From Deinococcus sp045062605 (GTDB taxonomy: Bacteria > Deinococcota > Deinococci > Deinococcales > Deinococcaceae), in the NCBI RefSeq assembly GCF_045062605.1, contig NZ_JBJGDW010000016.1:1-64000 (forward strand): a DNA stretch of 64,000 bases, read 5' to 3'. Positions 18,246 to 28,718 of the stretch are shown here, piece after piece. Numbering within the stretch: the first letter of the stretch is position 1; each line of letters opens with the position of its first letter. Made by a program: the position numbers and the translations under genes. Under the pieces are notes generated by a model. That model worked only from the letters and a program-made list of their open reading frames with translations, ran no database searches and was not told the origin of the DNA.

Positions 18246-19427
18246 ATGCCCGTCCCTCTGCGCCGATATGCCCTGAGTCTCTTCGCCGTGGTCCTGCCAG
18301 CCGCGCAGATCGCGTGCGCGCAGGCTGTGCCGACAGCCGCAACCCTGGTCCAGTTGCCTGCTCCGGCGGTCTGGCTGGCGGCGGAAGGTTCGCAACGCTA
18401 CGCCATTACCCAGAAATCCGAGTTGCTGACGGTTCAGGACGGCAAGGCGAACGTGTTGGCAAAAAACTTCTCCAGCGCCTTTATTGCTGCTTGTTCGGGC
18501 CGGGTGGTGGGCGTCAACGATGCGGGGCAGTTGCAGGTCTGGAACGGGAAAGCCGTCGAAACTGCCCCGAATACCGATCTGTCGCCGCTGGCCCATCCGG
18601 TCTGTCTCCCTTTCGGCATCGTGGCCGCGACGCGTGCGGGCGATCTGGTGCGTTTTGATCCTGCCACTGGCGGATGGCGTGAGGCGGCCCGGACAGCGGC
18701 GAATGCCCTGCCCGACGCCCAACTGACGCTGGCCAATCTGGACGGTGCGGGCGACGAGGTGGTGGCCCTGACCCGCCCCGATAGCGCGCGTTACGATCAC
18801 GGCATTCTGGGAGATACAGCGGAGGCCACCGAGATCACCGTGTTCGAGCGGCATGGCCTGGGCGTACTGGCCCGCCTTAAACTGCCCGCCCCGTATGTCT
18901 TTGAGGATTTGCAGGCGCGGCCTGTCCGGCTGGAGGGCGGCAGAGATTCGCTGGCCGTCGTCCGTTCCAGCCCCGGTGGCGGCGCGGCCCTGGCGCTGGT
19001 CTCGCAGACAGACGGCAAACTCGGCCTGCGGGCCACCGGGCCAGACTTTGGACAGCCCCAGCGCTGGCTGGCCCCCGTCGTCGGCTTCGGGCAACTCTGG
19101 GCCGTGAAGACGCCGCATATCGGGGGGCTGCTGGCCCAGTACACACAGGCGGGCGACACGATGAAGTTTTCTGCCCCCTTTGCGGGCGTTTCCAGCCATA
19201 GCATCGGCAGCCGCAACCTGAACGCGGCGGTGCTGACCGCGCCGGGCCAGCTTGTCGTTCCGTCCCAGGACCACCGCACCTTGCTGGCGCTGGACTGTCG
19301 GGCGGCCTGCCGGGTCACGGGCAAACTGGCGCTGGGCGGCACATATTCCAGCAACCTGCTCCTGTTCGGTGGTCAGGTCTGGGTGGGCGACAGCGGCGGC
19401 AGATTGCACGGCTGGACGGTGAGCTGA
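18246..19427 (+). CDS. Exported propeller-like protein of unknown function
   Basis: A 393-residue secreted protein. The N terminus MPVPLRRYALSLFAVVLPAA has a basic start and hydrophobic core with likely cleavage after ACAQA. The rest is a series of beta-strand pairs with WxG/DGxG turns (LLTVQDGKANVL, AGQLQVWNGK, LVRFDPATGGW, LALDCRAACRV, VWVGDSGGRLHGWTV) consistent with a PQQ- or WD-like beta-propeller. No catalytic residues can be named. A frame covering nearly the whole region on the opposite strand is judged a shadow. Confidence 0.75.
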   Translation: MPVPLRRYALSLFAVVLPAAQIACAQAVPTAATLVQLPAPAVWLAAEGSQRYAITQKSELLTVQDGKANVLAKNFSSAFIAACSGRVVGVNDAGQLQVWNGKAVETAPNTDLSPLAHPVCLPFGIVAATRAGDLVRFDPATGGWREAARTAANALPDAQLTLANLDGAGDEVVALTRPDSARYDHGILGDTAEATEITVFERHGLGVLARLKLPAPYVFEDLQARPVRLEGGRDSLAVVRSSPGGGAALALVSQTDGKLGLRATGPDFGQPQRWLAPVVGFGQLWAVKTPHIGGLLAQYTQAGDTMKFSAPFAGVSSHSIGSRNLNAAVLTAPGQLVVPSQDHRTLLALDCRAACRVTGKLALGGTYSSNLLLFGGQVWVGDSGGRLHGWTVS

Positions 19428-19460
19428 CGGCGCACCGCTTGAAAGCGAGCAGAAAAGAAG

Positions 19461-19491
19461 GGGAGAGACCGATTTAACTTCGGTCTCTCCC
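19461..19491 (-). terminator. Terminator between convergent genes
   Basis: A perfect 11-bp stem, GGGAGAGACCG with CGGTCTCTCCC, encloses a 9-base loop. On the minus strand it is followed by CTTCTTTTCTG, so it best serves msrB but may stop both convergent transcripts. Confidence 0.8.
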
Positions 19492-19506
19492 ATACGCTTG
19501 AAAACC

Positions 19507-19971
19507 CTACTGAAAGAGCTTGCTGTATTCGCCGTAGCCCTCGGCCTCCAGCTTCTCAGCCGGAACGAAACGCAGTGACGCCGAGTTGATGCAGTAGCGC
19601 AGGCCGCCCTGCTCCTGCGGGCCGTCGGGGAAGACGTGGCCCAGGTGCGAATCCACGCTGCCCGAACGGACCTCGGTGCGGGCGTAGCCGATCTTGTAAT
19701 CGGTGTTCTCGGTCAGGCTGGTGTTCTGGATCGGGCGGGTAAAGCTGGGCCAGCCGCAGCCCGCGTCGTACTTGTCGGCGCTGGAAAACAGCGGCTCACC
19801 GGACACCACGTCCACGTAGATGCCGTCGCCCTCGGTGTCCCAGTATTCACCGGAAAAGGCCCGCTCGGTGCCCTCGTGCTGGGTCACGCGGTACTGCTCG
19901 GGCGTCAGGCGCTCGCGCAGTTCGGCGTCGCTGGGCTTGCTGTACTGGGGGGCCTTTGTGGTTTCGGTCAT
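19507..19971 (-). CDS. msrB: Peptide-methionine (R)-S-oxide reductase (MsrB)
   Basis: Repairs oxidised methionine in proteins. The 154-residue protein has the catalytic cysteine in GLRYCINSASLRF near residue 127 and the usual VDSHLGHVFPDGP. The resolving cysteine in AGCGWPSF is also present. The two zinc-binding CxxC pairs found in many MsrBs are missing: YVDVVSGEPLF stands where one would be. It therefore belongs to the zinc-free group. Useful in an oxidation-resistant organism. Confidence 0.95.
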   Translation of the reverse strand: MTETTKAPQYSKPSDAELRERLTPEQYRVTQHEGTERAFSGEYWDTEGDGIYVDVVSGEPLFSSADKYDAGCGWPSFTRPIQNTSLTENTDYKIGYARTEVRSGSVDSHLGHVFPDGPQEQGGLRYCINSASLRFVPAEKLEAEGYGEYSKLFQ

Positions 19972-19988
19972 CTCAGGAGTCTAGAAGC

Positions 19989-20041
19989 AAGAACGGCTTT
20001 CAACCGTGGCGTTTGGCCCGCTACGGGCTTGAGCCGTTCTT
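19989..20041 (-). terminator. Hairpin downstream of rluD-type gene
   Basis: AAGAACGGCT (19989-19998) pairs with AGCCGTTCTT (20032-20041); an inner CAA/TTG and a GGCCCGCTACGGGC hairpin extend the fold. It lies 11 bases past the minus-strand stop and is followed by TTGCTTCT, so termination is plausible. Confidence 0.55.
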
Positions 20042-20051
20042 TGGAGATGGT

Positions 20052-21050
<999 letters not shown>

Positions 21051-21274
21051 TCTAGGCGCTGCCCAGAACTGTGCCCCGGAATGCCGGGCGGGTCTTCATG
21101 TGGCCTTTAGGCTCCTGGCAGGGGTGATCCAATTTCCGCAGGCGTGCATATACCCCATTGAGCAATGTTCATGCGGAAGGCCCCAGCGGCCATCCACGCG
21201 AACTGGACCCCTCCCGGATTGCCAAGGTCTGGGAGGACGAAGAGGCGATCAACGCCGCTCAAGGGAGGATTTTC

Positions 21275-22042
21275 ATGCCGGAGAAAGTGGAAATGACGAA
21301 CGCAGAGATCAGTGGGGGCCAGGCAACGTCACGCCGCAAGTTCATGGGCTATATCGGTCTTGCCGGTGCAGGCACAGCCCTGGTGGCGTGCAGCCCCCAG
21401 GCAGTGCCCAAGCCCGTAGAGCCGACGCCTGCCGAGAAGGCTGCCAAGCAGGACCTTGAAATCCTGAACTACGCGCTGGTCCTGGAGTACCTGGAAGCGG
21501 ATTTCTACCGCCGCTTCGCTACGGGCGATCTCAAGGGCACGCTCAGCGACGCCCGCGTCAAGAAGTTCGCCAATGAACTGGCCGTGCAGGAGCAGGCACA
21601 CGTCGATGTCCTGACCGCGACCATCAAGAGCCTGGGCGGCATCCCCGCCGCTCTGCCCAAGTTCGATTACTCCTCGCTGATTCCTGATCCCAGCAAGCTC
21701 AACGATGCATTTTTCTTGCAGTTGGCTGTGACTTTCGAGCCAGTCGGGACCCGTGCCTATCTGGGCCAGGCCGCCAGGTTGACCAATCCTGCCTTGCTGG
21801 CCGCCGCTGCGTCCATTCTGGCGGTCGAGGCCAACCACGTTTCGGCCATTCAGGAACTCCGCACCGACCTGGGTCTGAACACCAAGCCCACCCGCATGAC
21901 CGATATCGCGCCGCAGACGGACATCAACAACACTGCTGCGTCCTCGTTCGATCCCAACTTCTCCCCGACGCCCACCTTGTTGTGGAAGCCATTGACGATG
22001 AAGCAGACCCTGGAAATTGTCGGGCCACTGATCGCCAAGTAG
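21275..22042 (+). CDS. Tat-exported ferritin-like protein (copy 1)
   Basis: A 255-residue protein with a good GGGAGG ribosome site before the ATG at 21275. A twin-arginine signal SRRKFMGYIGLAGAGTALVA ends in a possible lipobox VACS. The mature part is a ferritin-like four-helix bundle: NYALVLEYLEADFYRRF, LAVQEQAHVDVLTATIKSLGG and ILAVEANHVSAIQELR hold Glu and His residues placed as di-iron ligands. A longer frame from 21158 has no ribosome site. It is a paralog of the next gene and is followed by tatA. Possible envelope metal or peroxide handling; not proven. Confidence 0.85.
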   Translation: MPEKVEMTNAEISGGQATSRRKFMGYIGLAGAGTALVACSPQAVPKPVEPTPAEKAAKQDLEILNYALVLEYLEADFYRRFATGDLKGTLSDARVKKFANELAVQEQAHVDVLTATIKSLGGIPAALPKFDYSSLIPDPSKLNDAFFLQLAVTFEPVGTRAYLGQAARLTNPALLAAAASILAVEANHVSAIQELRTDLGLNTKPTRMTDIAPQTDINNTAASSFDPNFSPTPTLLWKPLTMKQTLEIVGPLIAK

Positions 22043-22080
22043 TTTCTGAAACGCGCGGTGTGTTCCTGAGAAGTTTTGAG

Positions 22081-22114
22081 AAACCAGTTCTTAGAAACAA
22101 CCAGTTCTTAGAAA
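22081..22114. repeat. 17-bp perfect tandem duplication
   Basis: AACCAGTTCTTAGAAAC at 22081-22097 is repeated head to tail at 22098-22114, between the two ferritin-like genes. It lies 84 bp before the next ATG, in the likely promoter or leader. Confidence 0.95.
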
Positions 22115-22197
22115 CACGGTGTCGTTACAGAGTCCCTGAAGCCGGGCTGAGATTCAGCCCAGAGCTATCCACCCAAGACACGAGAGGAGAATTCCAC

Positions 22198-22923
22198 ATG
22201 ACTACCCCTGATCGCCGTTCTTTCCTGAAATACGCCGGAGTCGGTACGGGCGCAATGATGCTCGGCGGGCTGAACCTGTCGGCCATGGCCGCCACCAGCC
22301 CCACCACCAAGAGCGCCAAGCAGGATCTCGACATCCTGAACTACGCCCTGACCCTGGAATACATTGAGGCCGAGTTCTACGCCGCTTTTAATGTGGGCGG
22401 CCCCTACGCGAGCAAGCTCAGCAACGCCCGCGTCAAAGAGTACGCCAAGGAACTGGCCGAACAGGAACAGGGCCACGTTGACTTCCTGATCGCCACCATC
22501 AACAGCCTTGGCGGTACCCCGGTGGCCAAGCCCGCCCTGACCTTCGATCCACTGATTCCTGATCCCAGCAAGCTGAACGACGAGATGTTCCTGCAACTGG
22601 CGGTGACCTTCGAGCCGGTCGGTACCCGCGCTTACCTGGGTCAGTCCGCCAGCATCATGAACGCCACTGTGTTGACTGCCGCCGCCAGCGTTCTGGCCGT
22701 GGAAGCCAACCATGTCAGCGGCATTCAGCAGCTTCGTACCTTCTTGGGCTTTAACAAAAAGGACACCCGGACGACTGCCCGCGCGCCCCAGAGCGATGCC
22801 AAGCCCAACAGCACCAATGTCGGCGACTTTGACCCCGATTTCTCCCCGATGCCCACTGCCCTGTGGGAACCGCTGAGCATGGACGAAGTGATTGCCATCG
22901 TCACGCCACTGTTCAAGAAGTAA
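22198..22923 (+). CDS. Tat-exported ferritin-like protein (copy 2)
   Basis: A 241-residue paralog of the preceding gene, preceded by a GAGAGGAGA ribosome site. The Tat signal is DRRSFLKYAGVGTGAMMLGG, with no lipobox cysteine, so it should be soluble after export. The ferritin-like bundle keeps NYALTLEYIEAEFYAAF, LAEQEQGHVDFLIATINSLGG and VLAVEANHVSGIQQLR. Stretches such as DPSKLND and LQLAVTFEPVGTRAYLGQ (shown with gaps) are near-identical between copies. The pair probably arose by tandem duplication, one copy lipid-anchored and one free. Confidence 0.85.
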   Translation: MTTPDRRSFLKYAGVGTGAMMLGGLNLSAMAATSPTTKSAKQDLDILNYALTLEYIEAEFYAAFNVGGPYASKLSNARVKEYAKELAEQEQGHVDFLIATINSLGGTPVAKPALTFDPLIPDPSKLNDEMFLQLAVTFEPVGTRAYLGQSASIMNATVLTAAASVLAVEANHVSGIQQLRTFLGFNKKDTRTTARAPQSDAKPNSTNVGDFDPDFSPMPTALWEPLSMDEVIAIVTPLFKK

Positions 22924-22967
22924 GGTATCCAGAAGTAAGTTACACAGAGCGGTAATTCATCCGTCCT

Positions 22968-23006
22968 CAGGGGACGCAGGCTGGCCTTTAGGCGGCCCGT
23001 CCCCTG
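22968..23006 (+). terminator. Terminator after ferritin-like gene 2
   Basis: CAGGGGACG (22968-22976) pairs perfectly with CGTCCCCTG (22998-23006), with a GC-rich inner fold, and is followed by TTCTGTTCCC. It separates the ferritin-like genes from tatA. Confidence 0.65.
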
Positions 23007-23045
23007 TTCTGTTCCCATCCCCCCATCTAACCGGAGGTTTTTCAC

Positions 23046-23321
23046 ATGCCCAACATCGGCCCCGCAGAACTGATCGTGATTTTACTGGTGGCCCTGGTGG
23101 TCTTCGGCCCCCGCAAACTGCCTGAACTGGGCAAGAGCCTGGGCCACGGCCTACGCGAATTTCGCAAGAGTACCCAGGGTCTTAAAGACGAACTGGACGG
23201 CGCAACTATTGTCGCCACCCCCGTCATTCAGCAGCCCGTGACCGTGGCCCAGCCCGCCGCCCAGGTTGCCGCCGCCCCGGTAAGTGCCGCCGCCGTAACC
23301 CCCCGGAGCGTGGAAGCCTGA
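23046..23321 (+). CDS. tatA: Sec-independent translocase subunit TatA
   Basis: A 91-residue TatA/E protein. It has one transmembrane helix (ELIVILLVALVVFG) followed by the FGPRKLPELGKSLGHGLREF amphipathic hinge, exactly as in TatA. The tail is Pro/Val/Ala rich. A CCGGAGG ribosome site precedes the ATG. It follows two genes whose products carry Tat signals, so it may supply extra pore subunits for them. No tatC is in the window. Confidence 0.95.
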   Translation: MPNIGPAELIVILLVALVVFGPRKLPELGKSLGHGLREFRKSTQGLKDELDGATIVATPVIQQPVTVAQPAAQVAAAPVSAAAVTPRSVEA

Positions 23322-23418
23322 GACGGTTTTTTCACTCTGAAGCCCCCGATCAATAAAGTTATCCCAATGTGTAGGACAGTGGGAAGCAGTTCACATTTGC
23401 TACGCTGACCTTCATTCC

Positions 23419-23964
23419 ATGAATCAACCCACCCTTCCCCCCGACTTTCCCGATGAGGCCTTGATGCAGGCCATGGCGGGCGGGCAGGAAGACGCCCTGC
23501 GCGAGCTTCATGAACGGTATGCCCGCTTACTCTATGCCTTGGGCTACCGGATGTTGCGTCAGACCGACGATGTGGAAAGTTGTGTGCAGGACGCGTTTAT
23601 GAACGCCTGGAAACACGCAGCACGCTTCGATCCGGCGCGGGCCAGCGTCAAGACCTGGCTGGTCAGTATCGCGCACCACCGTTTTTTGCAGGAATTGCGT
23701 GACCGCCCCGATACGTCCCTGGAGATCGAAGACTGGGACGCGCCTACCACCGCCGCCGATCCCACTGACCGCCTGATGGCGGAGCAGGCGGTGCAGGGGC
23801 TGGAGCCGGAACACCGCAAGCTGGTCGAACTGGCCTACTACCGGGGCTACACCCACAGCGAACTGGCTGTGTTGCTGGGACTGCCTGTGGGCACCGTCAA
23901 ATCACGCCTCCGCTCGGCCCTGGGCCGCATGAAGACCCTGCTGGAATCCTCCGGCACCCTCTGA
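23419..23964 (+). CDS. ECF-type RNA polymerase sigma factor
   Basis: A 181-residue two-domain sigma factor. Region 2 is ALREL-HERYARLLYALGYRML with DDVESCVQDAFMNAWKHAARF. Region 4 is EPEHRKLVELAYYRGYTHSE followed by LAVLLGLPVGTVKSRLRSAL. The lack of regions 1 and 3 marks an ECF factor, most like the SigK group. It is followed 99 bp downstream by its likely anti-sigma partner. Confidence 0.94.
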   Translation: MNQPTLPPDFPDEALMQAMAGGQEDALRELHERYARLLYALGYRMLRQTDDVESCVQDAFMNAWKHAARFDPARASVKTWLVSIAHHRFLQELRDRPDTSLEIEDWDAPTTAADPTDRLMAEQAVQGLEPEHRKLVELAYYRGYTHSELAVLLGLPVGTVKSRLRSALGRMKTLLESSGTL

Positions 23965-24063
23965 CCCTCCCGCCCTCTCTTTACGATTTCTCATCCCATA
24001 TGCTCAAATCGGAACGCACACGCTTTATCGTGGCGGCGCTGAGCAGAAGGCAGGTGAACACGC

Positions 24064-24777
24064 ATGTCCATTCAAACAGACGATCTGATCGCCCTGGCAC
24101 TGGGAACCCTATCGCCGCAGGACGAGGCGCGTGTTCAGGCGGCCCTTCAGGCTGACCCTGCCCTGCTGGTCGAGTACCGCAGCGATATGGCGACCCTGCA
24201 CGCCCTGCCGGAGCGCTTGCCGCCCGGTCAGGTGCCCCAGGGAGCAGTTGACCGGCTGATGGCCCGCCTGAGCGCCGAGAAACCCTCGCAACTGGCCCGG
24301 ATCACTGGCCCCAGTGCCAATGTGCCCTTCTCTGAGGTCCGGCCACCGTCTGGTTCAGAGAACGCCGCCGCCACGAACAGGAGAAACTGGACCCTGGGTC
24401 TGGGGACGCTGGGACTGGCCGCCGCGCTGGCGCTGTTCTTCGCGCTGCGCCCTCCCAGCGATCCGCTCACCCGTTACGCGGGCATGCCCGGAGCCGTGAG
24501 TCAGCCATTGACCGGCGCGGACAAATCCCAGATCGGACAGGTGGTGCGTTTGCGTGACGGCACCGCTTTTCTGTACCTGAGCGCCGCGCCGCCGCAGGGG
24601 CAGGTCTACCAGTTGTGGAAGATCGAGGGCCAGACCCCGGTATCGCTGGGTGTGATCGACGGGCAGGGCAAGCTGGTGCAGGATGCTCCCAACGGCCTGA
24701 CCCTGGCGGTCAGCGTGGAGCCGCCCGGCGGCAGCGAGCAGCCCACCACCACACCGATTCTGGTGCAGCAGTTGTAG
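24064..24777 (+). CDS. Anti-sigma factor, RskA type
   Basis: A 237-residue membrane protein. The N-terminal about 70 residues (DDLIALALGTLSPQDEARVQ and onward) match an anti-sigma domain, but the zinc-binding HxxxCxxC is absent. A transmembrane helix is at about residues 109-127 (WTLGLGTLGLAAALALFFAL). The outer part (GTAFLYLSAAPPQGQVYQLW, PVSLGVIDG, TLAVSVEPPGGSEQPT) is the RskA-type extracytoplasmic domain. It should hold the ECF sigma at the membrane until a signal triggers proteolysis. Confidence 0.9.
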   Translation: MSIQTDDLIALALGTLSPQDEARVQAALQADPALLVEYRSDMATLHALPERLPPGQVPQGAVDRLMARLSAEKPSQLARITGPSANVPFSEVRPPSGSENAAATNRRNWTLGLGTLGLAAALALFFALRPPSDPLTRYAGMPGAVSQPLTGADKSQIGQVVRLRDGTAFLYLSAAPPQGQVYQLWKIEGQTPVSLGVIDGQGKLVQDAPNGLTLAVSVEPPGGSEQPTTTPILVQQL

Positions 24778-24780
24778 AGA

Positions 24781-24821
24781 AAAGGCATGAGCGGTCAACC
24801 AGAGGGACCGCTTATGCCTTT
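24781..24821 (+). terminator. Terminator of the sigma/anti-sigma operon
   Basis: A 16-bp stem with one G-T pair (AAAGGCATGAGCGGTC against GACCGCTTATGCCTTT) has a 9-base loop and starts 4 bases after the stop codon. A second hairpin (GGGCAC-TTTTTT-GTGCCC, 24863-24880) follows and may serve herA on the other strand. Confidence 0.8.
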
Positions 24822-24883
24822 CTGTATGCCGATGTCGCTTGCGGCATTGATGATGCCCGGAAGGGCACTTTTTTGTGCCCAGC

Positions 24884-26715
<1,832 letters not shown>

Positions 26716-26719
<4 letters not shown>

Positions 26720-27777
26720 GCCACCGCCTCCTTGCCCAATTCGCGGGCCAGATGTGAGCGGATGCGGCGCGTGACCAGTTCGGCACTGCCCATTGCGCGG
26801 GACATGGCGTGTTCCAGCGCGGCGGTGGGAATCAGGTTCTGCGGTGCGCGGGCGTCTTTATGGGGCTGGCTGGCCAGCTTACACAGCAGCCGCCCCGACA
26901 GGTTGGCAATGTCTAGCACGCCACGCGGCACGAAATCGCTGTCCTCCGGCGCGTGCATTTCCAGGCGCATCACCCCGGCCAGCGGGTGCTGGTAGAACGG
27001 CGGATCGCACAGGCGCACGTACCACGTAAAGCGCTGCTCACGGCCTTCCGAACCCGGACCATCGCCCTGATCGCCCACACGGAAGCGCAGGACGGGGGTG
27101 CGTTCGCCGGGCTTCAGCGTGCCCAGCAATCCAATTCGGTCTGCGCCCAGGTAATCGGTGTGCAGGGTCTTCACATAGCCCAGCACCGCGCGCCCCGCGC
27201 CACCGATCCGCACCGGGCCGTCCTGCAAGACCAGGGTGTCGGGCAGGGCGTTAGGATCATGCTCGTCCAGCGGCAGGGCCGAGGCCAGCCTGTGGCTCAA
27301 CTCGGCCTCGGCGTCCAGCATCAGGCGCTGCACCTTGCTCTTTGCGCCTTCCAACTGGCTGCCGCTGAAGACGTGCGGCGTGTATTCCAGCCGCCCGGTA
27401 TGCGGATTGCGTGGGCTGAGGCGGGTCATTTCCACCGCCACGCCGCCCTCATTGCTGTAGGCCAGCACGCGCTGGGCGGCCACTTCCAGCAACTCGGCCT
27501 GCCGCGTGCCGTGTGGGCAGAGGTCCACCGCCCCAGCCACGAACGCGCCGAATCCGGCCAGGCTCAGGCCGCCCGCCTCGTCTTCCAGCAGCAGGCGGGC
27601 CTCCATGCGGGGCTTGCCGTCCACCACCAGCACGCGCCTGAGCCGCGCCGGAATATCGCGCGGCGCAATGGCGGCCCACGCTTCCGTTTCTGCATTAAAA
27701 ACCAGCCCGGCGAAGGGCTTCAAAGTAAGCTGTCCATCCTGGGTATCCACAGGCCAGGGGTCGAGACGAATCCGCAT
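26716..27777 (-). CDS. nurA: NurA-domain nuclease
   Basis: The partner nuclease of HerA, 353 residues. Active-site acidic residues are seen in VLVVDGKPRMEARLLLEDE near residue 50 and in TLVLQDGPVRIG near 200. The C terminus matches NurA proteins with VMRLEMHAPED and DIANLSGRLL. The ATG at 27777 is chosen because a TACAAT -10 box (27790-27785) sits 7 bases before it, while the in-frame ATG at 27786 overlaps that box. Translationally coupled to herA. Confidence 0.92.
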
Positions 27778-27784
27778 GGGGGGC

Positions 27785-27790
27785 ATTGTA
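27785..27790 (-). promoter_or_regulatory. -10 box of nurA-herA (leaderless)
   Basis: TACAAT on the minus strand lies 7 bases before the nurA ATG. The matching -35 position falls inside the end of the inverted-repeat element at 27805-27949 and is a weak match. Confidence 0.5.
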
Positions 27791-27804
27791 GGGCGGGAAA
27801 GGGA

Positions 27805-27949
27805 AACCCCTCAGTCTGCTTCGCAGCCAGCTCCCCTCAAAAGGGAGCCAAGGAACGCTGCTGGCTGGGCAATTCCGCAACTCTTGCCTCCATTCCAAGG
27901 GGAGGTGCCCCAAAGGGGCGGACTTGCAAAGCTGCGAAGCAGAGGGGTT
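27805..27949. repeat. 145-bp element with terminal inverted repeats
   Basis: The left end AACCCCTCAGTCTGCTTCGCAG (shown as AACCCCTC then CTGCTTCGCAG) is the inverse of the right end CTGCGAAGCAGAGGGGTT; the left end has 4 extra bases. Inside are two hairpins, GCTCCCCTCAAAAGGGAGC (27830-27848) and TGCCCCAAAGGGGCG (about 27906-27920). It has no open frame of note. It looks like a small non-autonomous (MITE-like) repeat placed between nurA and the Opu permease gene. Confidence 0.75.
27921..27944. repeat. Dispersed 24-bp repeat, copy 1
   Basis: GACTTGCAAAGCTGCGAAGC plus AGAG. It overlaps the right end of the 145-bp element. Near-identical copies lie at 51211-51234 and, degenerate, at 53106-53127. 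Confidence 0.85.
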
Positions 27950-27971
27950 CGCCTTTCATCGTAACGTCTGG

Positions 27972-28718
27972 CTACCGCCCGCTCGGAGAAACCAGGGCCA
28001 GTAGCGCGTCCAGACTCAGCGCCAGCAACCCGGCCAGCACCGCGCCGATCAATACCAGACCTGTATTTTGCTGAGACAACCCGTTGATAATTAGACTGCC
28101 CAGACCGCCCGCGCCCAGCGCCGCGCCAATCGTTGCCGTGCCAACGTTGTAGACCGTGCTAGTGCGGATTCCGGCCATCAGCACAGGGAGGCTCAGGGGC
28201 AACTCCACCCGCATCAACCGCTGCCGGGGCGTCATGCCCACGCCGCGCGCCGCGTCCAGCACGCCAGCATCTACCGCCAGCAGGCCCGCGATGCCGTTGG
28301 ACACCACCGGCACCAGCCCGTACAGCACCAGCCCCAGCACGGTGGGCGGCAGCCCCAGCCCCAGCGTCGGCACGGCCAGCGCGAGGATGGCGATGGTGGG
28401 CACGGTCTGCCCCAGCCCCGTGATCGTCTCGGTCAGGCGCATCAGCGCGGCGCGGCCCGGACGGGTCACGAACACCGCCAGCGGCACGCCGATCAGCAGC
28501 ACGATCAGTTCCGCGCCCAGGACCAGTTCCAGATGGATCAGGGTCAGCCGCCACAGGGGGCGGTCTCCGGTTTCAGGCGGAATCCCTGCCGACAGCGGCG
28601 CGAACAGGTTCGACAGCACTCCTGGGATCAGGCAGACCAGCAGCAGCGCCGGCCACAGCAAAGCCAGCAACAGCGCGGAGGCGGGGCGGCGCGTCCCAGT
28701 CGCGCGAACTGTGGTCAT
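27972..28718 (-). CDS. Osmoprotectant ABC transporter permease (OpuB/YehW type)
   Basis: A 248-residue inner-membrane permease with about six hydrophobic helices and the EAA-like cytoplasmic loop LDAARGVGMTPRQRLMRVELPLSLPVL. The sequence SLIINGLSQQNTGLVLIGAV near the C terminus is typical of OpuC/YehW permeases. Its ATG overlaps the ATPase stop by 4 bp. With the second permease upstream it would form the channel. Confidence 0.92.
   Translation of the reverse strand: MTTVRATGTRRPASALLLALLWPALLLVCLIPGVLSNLFAPLSAGIPPETGDRPLWRLTLIHLELVLGAELIVLLIGVPLAVFVTRPGRAALMRLTETITGLGQTVPTIAILALAVPTLGLGLPPTVLGLVLYGLVPVVSNGIAGLLAVDAGVLDAARGVGMTPRQRLMRVELPLSLPVLMAGIRTSTVYNVGTATIGAALGAGGLGSLIINGLSQQNTGLVLIGAVLAGLLALSLDALLALVSPSGR

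Noticed and set aside
18195..19493. 432-codon minus-strand frame opposite the exported propeller-like gene
   Set aside because: The + frame has a signal peptide and beta-strand pattern; the minus frame runs through the terminator hairpin and has shadow-like composition.
21158..21274. 39-residue extension of the first ferritin-like protein
   Set aside because: It would put the Tat signal far inside the protein, and a strong ribosome site precedes the ATG at 21275.
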